DNA from: Acinetobacter larvae | Lineage (GTDB): Bacteria; Pseudomonadota; Gammaproteobacteria; Pseudomonadales; Moraxellaceae | Direction: 5' to 3' | NCBI RefSeq assembly: GCF_001704115.1 | Contig: NZ_CP016895.1 | Coordinates: 2,542,001-2,606,000 of the forward strand | DNA: 64,000 nucleotides | Shown here: piece after piece, positions 8,051 through 16,574 of the stretch | How positions within the stretch are numbered: position 1 is the first letter of the stretch | Layout of the letters: each line of letters starts with the position of its first letter | Translations under genes and position numbers: made by a program | The notes under the pieces: generated by a model | The model's input: only the letters and a program-made list of their open reading frames with translations | Told to the model about the DNA's origin: nothing | The model's database searches: none

Positions 8051-8619
8051 TTTTTATATGCTGCAGCAAGTTTTACATCGTATTTATTGATTGCATACGC
8101 TGGACCGTTATAACCACGTGCGAAGGCTTTCCAGTCTTTGTTTTTCAGGGCTTTAACAAGATTATTTACTTTGATGTAGCCGCACATGGCTTCAAGCTGT
8201 GATGCTTCATCGCGATACATGGCATTTATAAAGGTCTGTAGTGAAGCGTAACCTAGTGATTTCCAGTGATAGCCCATCACCTGGCCAAGCCCCCAGCTTG
8301 CAGATTCTAATGCTGAATCACGATGATATTGAGCTGCTACATTTAAGCGCCCATGCTGAGCTGAATATAAGCCATAGTTGCCAGATGATGTATTGCAGAG
8401 ATCTGGACGTTCACGCATGGCTTGGGCTGCGATATTAGCTTTGCCGTTGGCAATCAAACGCTGCCGAAATACATGGCGTTCAAATAGAATGACGGGTGTA
8501 CCATCTAAATTAAAGCCCGAATTACGACATTCAACTTCAATCACGGCGCGTAATGCTGCAACTGAAACAGCTAACGCCGTGGCTTGTGCTTCGATTTGCT
8601 GTTGTGTGAGTTTTTTCAT
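8035..8619 (-). CDS. Phage endolysin (DUF3380-type N-acetylmuramidase)
   Basis: 194 residues from ATG 8619; the longer frame would use a TTG. An N-terminal helical segment ('QQIEAQATALAVSVAALRAV') precedes the catalytic domain ('VIEVECRNSGFN', 'PVILFERHVFRQRL', 'SWGLGQVMGYHWKSLGY', 'FARGYNGPAY'), the pattern of N-acetylmuramidase endolysins. It would cleave peptidoglycan glycan strands during phage lysis. There is no signal peptide, so release would need a holin; only a holin-like fragment remains upstream. Confidence 0.88.
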   Translation of the reverse strand: MKKLTQQQIEAQATALAVSVAALRAVIEVECRNSGFNLDGTPVILFERHVFRQRLIANGKANIAAQAMRERPDLCNTSSGNYGLYSAQHGRLNVAAQYHRDSALESASWGLGQVMGYHWKSLGYASLQTFINAMYRDEASQLEAMCGYIKVNNLVKALKNKDWKAFARGYNGPAYAINKYDVKLAAAYKKWGGR

Positions 8620-8640
8620 TTCACTTATCCCCAATTAAAA

Positions 8641-8658
8641 ACCGCCTTTCGGCGGCTT
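8641..8658 (-). terminator. Hairpin with T-run inside the lysis block
   Basis: On the minus strand a GC stem 'ccgcc'/'ggcgg' around a GAAA loop is followed by 'tttttaatt'. It sits between the holin-like fragment and the endolysin gene. Confidence 0.5.
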
Positions 8659-8671
8659 AAATTTATTTAAA

Positions 8672-8816
8672 TTATTCATCTTTCATCTTCTTGAGTTCTT
8701 TCACTACCTCAACAATCGTTTTCCCTTCTTGTCGATTTATGAAGTTAAAGGTCCAGCGTACAATAGCCCATCCCGGTAAACCGCAGACGAAAAAAAAGCC
8801 CCCAAGGGCCGGTAAA
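8672..8816 (-). pseudogene. C-terminal fragment of a holin-like membrane protein
   Basis: About 47 residues remain: 'PALGGFFFVCGLPGWAIVRW', then a charged tail ending 'KELKKMKDE'. The hydrophobic segment followed by a Lys/Glu-rich tail, just upstream of the endolysin, fits a phage holin. The 5' part is cut exactly at the end of the neighbouring insertion sequence (8817), and the frame meets a stop inside the IS repeat. Confidence 0.6.
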
Positions 8817-8846
8817 TGTCAAGGTAGTTGTCACCCTTTGTTGATT

Positions 8847-9876
8847 TTAAGCCGCTATTTTTAATCGCTCAGGATTAAGCATAACAACATCTTTTCTGTG
8901 CCAGTTTCTAATCTGCTTTGACCAGCGTTCTGGTTTTGCTTCTCGCGCTATACGATATACTTCAGACCGTTGCGCTAATAACCCAATATCCTCACCTTTA
9001 TGCCGTTGTGATGGCGTAACATAACTAATACCACTATGACGATGTTCTTCGTTATACCAGTGAATAAAACCGTCAACCCAAACTCGGGCTTGATCTAAAC
9101 TTTCAAAGCCTGACGATGGCCAATAAGGTACGTATTTCAAGGTCTTAAATAATGACTCAACATAGGCATTGTCATTACTCACCCGCGGTCTACTGTGTGA
9201 AGGCGAGATATTTAAATCCGTTAACTTCACCTGTAAAGTTTGAGATTTCATTGCAGCCCCATTATCTGCATGCAGTATTAATGGTTGGCGATAGCATTGC
9301 TCACGCAGTACCGTACGATGAACGAGTTCAGCCGCAAGCTCACCACTCTCAACTTCATGTACTTCAGCTCCAGTAATCTTGCGACTAAATATATCTTCAA
9401 TCAGATACAAGTAATACCAACGACCACGGACCTTTGAGGGGAGCCAAGTAATATCCCAACTCCACACCTGACATGAGGTGTGGGCTTTGAAAGTTGTCGG
9501 TGGTTTTATGTTCCTTGGTTTGTGCTGTCGTCCTCGGTGATGAATCTCCCCATGGCGTCGAAGCACTCTATAAAATGTAGACTCACTGGCGATGTAAATG
9601 CCTTGATCTGCAAGCCTTGGAACAATTTGAGAAGGTGGAAGCTCAGCATATCGAGGCTGATGACAGATCTCTAATATCTGTTGTTCTTCTTCAATACTCA
9701 ATCGGTTGACTGGTGTTGGGCGGATAACAGTCGTTCTACGATCTTCACTCGATTTCTGCCATCTACGCCAAGTCCGTAAACTTAAATTAACCTCTTTAAG
9801 GGCTATTTTTAAGCGCGCACCTGCTGTTACTGCTTCACCAATCCATAAAATAATTAGCTGGCGATGATCAATACTC
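8847..9876 (-). CDS. IS3-like transposase OrfB (DDE integrase domain)
   Basis: The OrfB frame has an HTH_21-like segment and then an rve-type DDE domain: 'VWSWDITWLPSKVRGRW', 'LILHADNGAAM', 'NDNAYVESLFKTLKY'. The first in-frame start (9701) is a TTG, and meaningful sequence ('LWIGEAVTAGARLKIALKEV') continues upstream of it to the OrfA overlap. Expression by -1 ribosomal frameshifting from OrfA is therefore likely, as usual for IS3 elements. Confidence 0.85.
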
Positions 9877-9877
9877 G

Positions 9878-10360
9878 TTAATTGTCCTCGTCGACTTCCC
9901 CGTAATAATCGTTGAGCTTTTTTCGAAGAACCAGAATCGCTGCCGCCTCAGCTAGTGCTTTTTCTTTACGAATCAGTTCTCTTTTTAATTTTGCATTTTC
10001 ACTTTTCACTTTTTTAAGCTCATTTTTACTGACTTTTTCAGGTATGTCTAAGAAATTACTTTTCCATTCGATGAGTTGAGAAGGATAAAGTCCTTTTTTA
10101 CGACAGTATTCAGCAATTTCAGCTTCACTCATGGTTGCAGTTTCAACGATCACAGCAAATCGAGCCTCGACAGGCCATTGTTCAGTTGTAATATTCGTAC
10201 CTGGCACAGGAATTCCTTTGGCTTTAGCTTGTTGTCGCCAATTATAAAGGGTTGATTCAGAAATACCTTCCATTTGAGCAACAGCTGCTACAGTCATATT
10301 GTAAGGTGGTAATAATTTAGCTAAGACACTCGTTTTTCGTTCAGATGAAATATGTTTCAT
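9878..10360 (-). CDS. IS3-like transposase OrfA
   Basis: 160 residues with an N-terminal HTH ('VAAVAQMEGISESTLYNWRQ') and a C-terminal leucine-zipper-like helix ('ENAKLKRELIRKEKALAEAA'). Near its end the minus strand has a slippery A-AAA-AAG (9923-9917), the usual -1 frameshift signal that gives the OrfAB fusion. Confidence 0.88.
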   Translation of the reverse strand: MKHISSERKTSVLAKLLPPYNMTVAAVAQMEGISESTLYNWRQQAKAKGIPVPGTNITTEQWPVEARFAVIVETATMSEAEIAEYCRKKGLYPSQLIEWKSNFLDIPEKVSKNELKKVKSENAKLKRELIRKEKALAEAAAILVLRKKLNDYYGEVDEDN

Positions 10361-10418
10361 TTGTCACTCCTTTACCCTCATAAATTTAGTTTCAGAGGGG
10401 GTGACAACTATCCTGACA

Positions 10419-11011
10419 GTGAGAGGGGCAATCATTCCCCAATTGCTTTAGCTGTTTCTCAAAAAGAAAAGATGGTTGCAAAAACTTTGGATCAGTTTCT
10501 TGAGTACTATGCCCTAAAGTTAAAAGATCCCAATTTATTTGAAAAATTACAAAAGCAATTGAGAAAAGATCTGGATAACTTTGTTAAAAAATCTGCAAAA
10601 TCAGAGAATTCATATTTTTCAAAATCATCTAAATCTGAAAAAAATAAAGTTTATTATAGTGTTATTAAAGGCTCAGGAAGTTCTAATGGTTGGTTTGATA
10701 AAGCATCGAAATTTATGAAGCCTGCTGGTCGAGTTATCGTTTTTATTTCTATTGCGTACGCTGGATATGAAATCTATAACGCTGAGAATAAGGAAAAAGA
10801 GTTTTATAAACAAGGTGCAACGATTGGTGCTGGAATTGCAGGCGGAGCAGCAGGTGGTGCAATTGCTGGAGGTATATACGGTCCTGGATCACCAATTTGC
10901 TCAACCGTGGGTGTGATTATTGGAGGAATAGCTGGGGGTTATGGAGCGTATAAATTAGTCGAAGCTTTTGATGAAGAGCTAGAGGCATTCACTAAATGGA
11001 CTTTATTTTAA
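10419..11011 (+). pseudogene. C-terminal part of a glycine-zipper toxin, 5' end removed by IS
   Basis: Native sequence starts at the IS edge. The frame is open through the IS end from an ATG at 10352, giving a 219-residue chimera; an internal ATG at 10472 is preceded by a purine-rich stretch. The retained part has an amphipathic helical region ('LDQFLEYYALKLKDPNLFEK'), a membrane segment ('VIVFISIAYAGYEIY') and a glycine-zipper region ('GAGIAGGAAGGAIAGGIYG', 'GVIIGGIAGGYGAY'). This fits the C-terminus of a pore-forming or membrane-inserting antibacterial effector. An immunity-like gene follows 18 bp later. The true N-terminal delivery domain is lost. Confidence 0.6.
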
Positions 11012-11029
11012 TTAGAAAAAGGGTATGAC

Positions 11030-11473
11030 ATGTTTCATTTCTTAAAAAAAATATTCAAAAAAAAGGATAACTTAATTTATGATGCTGAACGGGATCATTC
11101 TATTAAGTCTCAAATCATGGATTTAAGGTTTGATAATGAAAGAATAATTGCTACAAATATTGATGGAGTAGAAATTAAATATTTTTATAAAGATATTTTA
11201 GCAGTTTATATTATTGTAGATGGTAGCGATTACCTTCCTCAGCCAAGATGGACAATTCAAAAAAAAGATGGTGGTATTAATATTTACAATGATATTAAAA
11301 ATGCTGATATATTATTTTTTAAAATCTTAAACGAAAAATTAGATGGTTATAATTCTGATGAAACACAGCACGAAATATTAAAAGCTCTAGGATGTATTGA
11401 GACGGGTTATTTTTCAATTTGGGAGCGTCATGATGCTGAGGAAATACTTAAAACTATTAGACTTCCTTCATAA
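11030..11473 (+). CDS. Putative cytoplasmic immunity protein, 3' end rewritten by IS insertion
   Basis: 147 residues, soluble, with no signal peptide; the end reads 'SIWERHDAEEILKTI' plus the IS-derived tail 'RLPS'. An IS5-like element inserted after the last isoleucine codon: the target duplication ATT is followed on the far side (12407-12415) by 'att gag taa', so the original end was '...KTIE'. The change is tiny, and the protein could still work. Remnants of two related copies lie at 13752-13769 and 16138-16260. Position behind the glycine-zipper toxin suggests it neutralises that toxin. I do not recognise a named family. Confidence 0.6.
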   Translation: MFHFLKKIFKKKDNLIYDAERDHSIKSQIMDLRFDNERIIATNIDGVEIKYFYKDILAVYIIVDGSDYLPQPRWTIQKKDGGINIYNDIKNADILFFKILNEKLDGYNSDETQHEILKALGCIETGYFSIWERHDAEEILKTIRLPS

Positions 11474-12406
11474 ATTAAAAAATACACAGCTGTTTGATTA
11501 CCAACTATACAGCTAAAAATCTAATTCTTAGCGATAATATCTCAATGAGATATAAAGACGTTAAAAAGTTACCTGATGATAAGTTTCGCAGACTTACAGG
11601 CATTAGTTGGTCCACATTTAATTTAATGATGGATGAATTAAGAGTTCAATTACCAGTCAATACTGGCAAGGGTCGCCCTCCAAAATTGCCCTTAGAAGAC
11701 CGTCTTCTCTTGTGTTTAGAGTATTGGCGGGAATATAGAACGCTATTCCATGTCGGCATGAATTATGGTGTTTCAGAAACCAGTGCACTCCGAACCACCC
11801 GTAAGATTGAAGATATTCTGATTAAATCAGGGAAATTTAGTCTACCCAAACAAATGCCTGATCGAGAAGAAGCTAATTGGGATGTTGTTGTCGTTGACGC
11901 AACAGAGATTTTCGTGCAACGTCCAAAAAAAACAGAAAAAATGGTATAGCGGCAAAAAGAAACGTCACACGATTAAATTTCAAGTTTCAATGCACTATAT
12001 GACCGGTAAAATACTGAGTGTTTGTTGCGATAAAGGTAGAGTTCATGATTTTAAGATATTTAATAAAAGTATTAAATATCTTAAATTTAAACCATTTTTT
12101 ATAGTTGACAAGGGCTATTTAGGTATAGAAAAACTTGGATTTGGTTGCTTGGTTCCTTTTAAGGCTAAAAGAGGGTGTGCTCTAGATAAGCAGCTGAAAA
12201 AATTCAATAAAGAAATCAGCCGTAGACGAATTGGTATTGAGCATGTTTTTGGAAGAATGAAAATCTTTAAAATCTTATCCTGTGTGTACAGAAATCGGCG
12301 AAAAAGAATAAATTTAAGATTCAATTTATTAGCAGGTATATATAACCTTGAGTGGGCGGGAGATCAAAAAGATGGCTGTTTAAAAAATGATTAATGAAGG
12401 AAGTCT
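11459..12406. mobile_element. IS5-family-like insertion sequence (two-frame transposase) with ATT duplication
   Basis: Inverted repeats beginning 'agacttccttcat' lie at 11459-11471 and, reversed, at 12394-12406. The target duplication ATT occurs at 11456-11458 and 12407-12409. Length is 948 bp. The boundaries are confirmed because removing the IS restores an immunity-gene ending like that of its paralogues. Confidence 0.88.
11545..12394 (+). CDS. IS5-like transposase made from two overlapping frames
   Basis: The first frame (ATG 11545 to 11949) has the Tnp helix-turn-helix domain ('GISWSTFNLMMDELRVQLP', 'FHVGMNYGVSETSALRTT') and the first catalytic Asp region ('DVVVVDATEIFVQRPKK'). The second (from about 11920 to 12394) carries the rest of the DDE domain ('HTIKFQVSMHYMTGKIL', 'KGYLGIEKLG', 'RRIGIEHVFGRMKIFKI'). 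They overlap at an A-rich stretch (ccaaaaaaaacag, about 11925-11937), consistent with programmed frameshifting in the IS427/IS1031 type of IS5 elements. Confidence 0.85.
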
Positions 12407-12465
12407 ATTGAGTAAATAATATAGCTCTGAACCGTACCGGGTTTGTCGGAGACTTTTTATTTAAG

Positions 12466-13382
12466 TTAGGCCACTTGACCTAACCGATTCATCTTAGCAT
12501 AGTATATCGTTTCATATTCAAATGGAGATACATATCCAATTGCGCTATGTAGCCGTTTTTTATTAAACCAATCCACCCAATTCAATGTTGCAAGTTCAAC
12601 ATCAGATAGACCCGTCCAATCAGATTTTAAATATTCAATCACCTCCATTTTGTATAAACCATTCACTGTTTCAGCCAAAGCATTATCGTATGAATCACCT
12701 GTAGTACCAACGGAGGCTTTTACATTTGCTGATTCTAGGCGATTGGTATAGCGAATCGATAAATATTGCACACCTCTGTCAGAATGATGAATCACATTCT
12801 TTGGCATCCCTCAATCATGTAATGCTTGTTCTAATGCATCAAGGACCATATCAGTATTCATACGTGTAGAAACTTTCCAGCCCACGATTGCCCTTGAAAA
12901 TACATCAATGATAAATGCCGTATATACCCAGCCTGAATTGGTCTGAATATAGGTGAAGTCAGCCACCCAGAGGTTGTTCGGGTGTTGTGCTGTAAAATCG
13001 CGTTTAACTAAATCATCCGCACGTTTTTGATCATCACGACTCCGCGTGGTTTGTTTGTTCTTACCACGCCATATCCCTTGTATACCAAGCTGTTGCATTA
13101 ATCGCGCAATACGGCAACGTGCAATACGGCAACGTGCAATACTATAGCCTTCTTTTTTCAATTGCTCCCACACTTTACGAACGCCATAACGACCTGAACT
13201 ATCACGCTATATTCGCTTAATTTCTTCTGCATAATGCTTATCATGCAAAGCTCGTTTGGAACGTTTATCTGGATTTTCAATCAACTCTAAGTGGCGATAA
13301 TAAGTTGATGCTGTAATGGGCAATATGGTGCAAATTGCTTCTACGCCATATTTGATTTTATTGTTGTGAATAAAATCCACCA
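12466..13382 (-). pseudogene. IS3-like OrfB transposase, inactivated by two stop codons
   Basis: The reading frame of a normal OrfB is recognisable throughout ('NNLWVADFTYIQTNSGWVY', 'VIHHSDRGVQYLSIRY', 'NALAETVNGLYKMEVI'), but TAG interrupts it after 'EEIKRI' (about 13210) and TGA after 'EQALHD' (about 12810). Both are one base from the expected Trp and Arg codons. A 15-bp unit is duplicated near 13105-13140, repeating 'IARCR' in the protein. The element cannot transpose unless helped. Confidence 0.88.
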
Positions 13383-13700
13383 TTATTTGCGTGGGCGGTC
13401 GAGCTCCGCCTGGGCGAAAAAAGCGGCTGCTTTACGAAGAATCTCATTCGCACGTTGTAGTTCTTTATTTTCACGCTCAAGTTTTTTAATACGTTCTTGA
13501 TCAGACATCTGCTGAACTTTGCTAGGATTTTGAAGATCAAGGTGTTTCTGATACCAGGTGCGAAGTGTTTCAGGAGTACAGCCTATTTTAGGCGCAATAG
13601 CAGTGATTGCAGCCCAATTCGAGGGATAATCTTTTTTGGATTCTAGAACTAAGCGAACAGCACGTTCTCTGATCTCAGGGGTATAGTTTGTTTTTTTCAT
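13383..13700 (-). CDS. IS3-like transposase OrfA
   Basis: 105 residues with an HTH ('GCTPETLRTWYQKH') and the typical ending 'ILRKAAAFFAQAELDRPRK' of the IS51/IS3411 type. The frame is intact, but its OrfB partner is broken. Confidence 0.85.
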   Translation of the reverse strand: MKKTNYTPEIRERAVRLVLESKKDYPSNWAAITAIAPKIGCTPETLRTWYQKHLDLQNPSKVQQMSDQERIKKLERENKELQRANEILRKAAAFFAQAELDRPRK

Positions 13701-13751
13701 CGGAGTAGTTTCTCAGAAAGTTGGGTCTCCGACAAACCCGGTACGGTTCAA

Positions 13752-13769
13752 TTTAAATCTGTTGAATAA
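13752..13769 (+). pseudogene. Last codons of a second immunity-gene copy
   Basis: The sequence encodes F-K-S-V-E-stop and is 1 base different from the end of the copy at 16138-16260 (F-K-S-I-E-stop). It is followed, as there, by 'ata'. It lies between two insertion sequences, so the rest of the copy was lost. Confidence 0.6.
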
Positions 13770-13772
13770 ATA

Positions 13773-14629
13773 GGGTGTGTTGACATTTACAGTCGATAAA
13801 TTGATCTAAAGAGGCAACCAAATATAGATACAAGCTAAGGCAACAGCACTTTGATAATTACGCTTTAGCTTGTCATATCGTGTAGCAACTCCTCTGAACT
13901 GTTTCAATCTGCAGAATGTATTCTCAACTAAGTGCCTGATTTTATACATATACCAGTCCATATAATCATTACTAGATTTTGTGTTGGATTTTTTAGGAAT
14001 GTTCGCTTTTGTTTTAGTCGCTTCAATTTGATTTCTCAGACTTTCAGAGTCATAACCTTTATCAGCACATAGTATTTCTGATTCAGTCAAATCCAGTTTT
14101 GATACTAGGGCTGGGGCAATTTTTATGTCATGAGATGTCCCGTCAGAAATAATAAAGTCTATTGGATTACCATTAGAATCAGTTGCTAAATGTATTTTAG
14201 AGCTATTACCACCGATACTTTTAGAAATGTCTTGATGCTTAATTCCTGCTGAATGTTGATGTGCTCTGACGTGACTGCCATCAATAAAAATCCATTCTTT
14301 GTCAGCATGTTTACTAAATAACTTAAATATATTCATGAGCTTATCATTTTTAGACCAACGATTATATTTTTTAAAGATTGAATTATGATTACCAAATTCT
14401 TTAGGTAAATCTCTCCAAGGACATCCCGTTCTAATACGAAATAAGATGGCTTCAATAAAATTTCGTAAATTTAATTTGAGATAAATATTAAAATGTCTGA
14501 AAATAGATTTTAACTTAGACCAGTGTTGATCATTTAACATTGTACGAAGCATAGCGAGTGTAAAATTACGTTTGGCGATTTGATTTTACTACCTCGCTAT
14601 TTTTTTAGGCAACAAATGTCAACAGACCC
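13773..14629. mobile_element. IS5-family-like insertion sequence (single-frame transposase)
   Basis: Near-identical inverted repeats 'gggtgtgttgacattt' and 'gggtctgttgacattt' at 13773 and 14629, flanked on both sides by TA, the duplication expected for IS427-type elements. Length is 857 bp. Confidence 0.85.
13806..14552 (-). CDS. IS5-like transposase
   Basis: 248 residues: N-terminal DUF4096-like segment ('FIEAILFRIRTGCPWRDLP'), DDE region with 'WIFIDGSHVRAHQHSAG', 'ILCADKGYDSESLR' and 'LVENTFCRLKQFRGVATRY'. Complete frame within its inverted repeats. Confidence 0.92.
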   Translation of the reverse strand: MLRTMLNDQHWSKLKSIFRHFNIYLKLNLRNFIEAILFRIRTGCPWRDLPKEFGNHNSIFKKYNRWSKNDKLMNIFKLFSKHADKEWIFIDGSHVRAHQHSAGIKHQDISKSIGGNSSKIHLATDSNGNPIDFIISDGTSHDIKIAPALVSKLDLTESEILCADKGYDSESLRNQIEATKTKANIPKKSNTKSSNDYMDWYMYKIRHLVENTFCRLKQFRGVATRYDKLKRNYQSAVALACIYIWLPL

Positions 14630-14763
14630 TAATCTAATACCACTCTGAATCAACACACATAAATCATTATTTTTCTAACTAGCTTAATATCAAGCCCTGC
14701 ATTCTAATGAATAAAGCTTTTGATATTCATAATTTAAATTAAATATAAATTAGCCCCCTGCAT

Positions 14764-16139
14764 CTAACTCATAGTTGCACCCAAAACTCTCTAATTATTT
14801 GTTTTTGTTAGAATATTTACCATGTGCAAGGATGTCTGTACTAGCATTAGACCCCGCCAAATGGTTTTTACACCAGGGTCTCCATCTCCTTTTCTGCCCA
14901 TATGCCCTCCAAGTTGAGCAATGATACTTACCATTTGTTTTAACTTCGGTGGCTTCGTTGGTGGCTTTTTTTCATAATAAAGTTTGTAAGCAACATGCCA
15001 TTCTTCTCTATCAAATAATACCTCACAACTTGAGTCAGGAAGCTCTCTAGAAAGCATCGTAACCAGTAATATCCTGTATGATATCAATAAATAAAGTAAA
15101 AATAATTTCTCTAGCTTATCAATGCTATTGAACTGCCTTTCTTCAATCAGACAACCCGTTTTTAGAATGTTAAATAAAATTTCTATCTGCCAACTGTGGC
15201 GATACCAGTCTATTAATTGGCTTGCCTCATCAAGCTCATTCACAATGCGATTGCTCAACAAGCGCCATATCACTGCTGTACTTCCTTTCGGTGGATTATT
15301 TTCTTTAGCGATAATAATCGTTATCCAGAAGCCACTTTTGAGTTGAACGCGTTTACTATAAATCGTTTGAGTAACTTTACGACTTGGCTTACCTCGTCCA
15401 CTTGATACAGTAAATTCGATCTGTCCAAGTATATTTTCTGCTTTAGTGATATCGAATAATTTACTACCATCCTGTAGTAATCTTGAATGTTTTGCACGTA
15501 TTAAATAATCTGCAGGACATTGTTTTTGCTCAGCTAATTCAATGATATCGTGCAAGTCACCTTCACGATCAGCAATATAAACATAATGAGTTTCGGGATT
15601 GTCCTCGGCTAGTTCACAAACCCTTTCGTAGCCTTCTTTCCAACGTAAACTCTCTTTGATATCTGGCTCATCTTTAGCCTTCCTCGCCCATGACCACATA
15701 TCGGTAATACCCAAAGGTACACCTTCGGGTGTAATCATCAATGTTGGATGTAAATACATGCCTTGACGGGCTTCGTAATTCAAGCGACCTAAGCCTTTGA
15801 TTGAGGACTTTGTGCTGTAATCTAATTCGGTTGTATCTTGAATACATAGTACGGTGTCGTGTTCTTTTGCTCTGAGTTGAACAGCCTTAATATGTTCTTC
15901 TAAAACAATATTTTTATCGAGTTTAGGGTTTTCAATTAACCGATAATAGGCTTTACGTGTATGTTGATCTTTAGACAATTGAGAGACACTGGCTTGGAAG
16001 TTTTGACTGGCTTTGTTTAGAAATTCACACAGTCGAATCATTCTTCGGCGATCGCCTAAATCAATATTACCCATTTCCTGCTCAGCCCACATTGAAGAGT
16101 TCATTAAATAGTAGAAATTTAACAGGAATTAAGAATTAT
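14764..16139. mobile_element. IS4-family (IS50-like) insertion sequence, ends approximate
   Basis: The transposase gene nearly fills the element. A weak inverted repeat pair ('ctaactcatagttgc' at 14764, and its rough reverse partner near 16139) suggests the ends, but I see no 9-bp target duplication, so limits are approximate. It interrupts another copy of the immunity gene. The 130 bp to its left (14630-14763) hold no gene that I can see. Confidence 0.65.
14791..16104 (-). CDS. IS4-family transposase, Tn5/IS50-like
   Basis: 437 residues, close to the Tn5 transposase length. The start 'WAEQEMGNIDLGDRRRMIRL' is the Tn5-type DNA-binding domain. DDE residues are visible in 'LCIQDTTELDY', 'HYVYIADREGDLHD' and the YREK-like 'WYRHSWQIEILFNILKTGC'. 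The frame is complete. Confidence 0.92.
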   Translation of the reverse strand: MNSSMWAEQEMGNIDLGDRRRMIRLCEFLNKASQNFQASVSQLSKDQHTRKAYYRLIENPKLDKNIVLEEHIKAVQLRAKEHDTVLCIQDTTELDYSTKSSIKGLGRLNYEARQGMYLHPTLMITPEGVPLGITDMWSWARKAKDEPDIKESLRWKEGYERVCELAEDNPETHYVYIADREGDLHDIIELAEQKQCPADYLIRAKHSRLLQDGSKLFDITKAENILGQIEFTVSSGRGKPSRKVTQTIYSKRVQLKSGFWITIIIAKENNPPKGSTAVIWRLLSNRIVNELDEASQLIDWYRHSWQIEILFNILKTGCLIEERQFNSIDKLEKLFLLYLLISYRILLVTMLSRELPDSSCEVLFDREEWHVAYKLYYEKKPPTKPPKLKQMVSIIAQLGGHMGRKGDGDPGVKTIWRGLMLVQTSLHMVNILTKTNN

Positions 16140-16260
16140 GGGTTATAACTCGGATGAGACACAAGAAGAAATTTTAAAAGCAATGACGTGTACTTGTGAT
16201 GGATTTTTTCAAATTTGGCAACGTCATGATGCGGATGAAATATTTAAATCTATTGAATAA
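16138..16260 (+). pseudogene. C-terminal remnant of a third immunity-gene copy
   Basis: 40 codons read 'GYNSDETQEEILKAMTC', 'FFQIWQRHDADEIFKSIE' and stop, close to the C-terminus of the gene at 11030 ('GYNSDETQHEILKALGC', 'FSIWERHDAEEILKTI'). The 5' part was removed at the IS4-like element. It shows that the immunity gene existed in several diverged copies. Confidence 0.75.
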
Positions 16261-16574
16261 ATACCAATCTCAACGGAGACGAGAAAGCTCAAGCTAATTT
16301 TAAATGCTACATTGATCATCCAAATTAACATAATTCGACTGATCTATCCTAGTCTTATGGCTGGGGTTTTATTACGCCTTACTCAATTACCCCGACTACT
16401 GCCCCATGCCTCACCTTATATTCGTGATACTTATAGCAATGTCCACAGTCTAAATGCTTATTTCGATGATTGTTAGCTCTTTTTTCTTACTATATACTTG
16501 TTCCGTTTTCTCTTCTTGCAAGAACATAGCATTTTCTTTTATGTACATCAATGTGTACATAATACCAATCTCAA
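16260..16574 (+). repeat. 14-bp direct repeat bracketing a phage remnant
   Basis: 'aataccaatctcaa' occurs at 16260-16273 and 16561-16574. The 287 bp between contain the decayed Rz1 fragment. The right copy lies 47 bp before lysC. A 7-bp inverted repeat 'atgtaca'/'tgtacat' (16541-16560) abuts the right copy. Confidence 0.6.
16378..16455 (-). pseudogene. Frameshifted remnant of an Rz1-like spanin gene
   Basis: On the minus strand the sequence matches the 3' end of the intact Rz1-like gene at 7543 (shared 'aaggygaggcatggggc' and 'attgagtaag'-like ends) but has a one-base deletion and a small insertion that break the frame. It indicates a second prophage lysis block once ended beside lysC. Confidence 0.6.

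Larger units (their letters stand above)
8817..10418. mobile_element. IS3-family-like insertion sequence
   Basis: About 1.6 kb bounded by near-perfect inverted repeats starting 'tgtca' and containing 'tagttgtcaccc' (8817-8836 and 10399-10418). It carries two overlapping transposase frames. The flanks show no target duplication, and the two sides hold pieces of unrelated genes, so a deletion or recombination next to the IS is likely. Confidence 0.85.
12428..13750. mobile_element. Decayed IS3-family element (IS51-like) with perfect 26-bp inverted repeats
   Basis: Perfect 26-bp inverted repeats (12428-12453 and 13725-13750) start 'tgaaccgtaccgggtttg'. OrfA is intact but OrfB has two nonsense codons. 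No target duplication is visible: the left flank follows the first immunity gene, while the right flank is the 3' end of another immunity copy, so a deletion accompanied or followed insertion. Confidence 0.88.
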
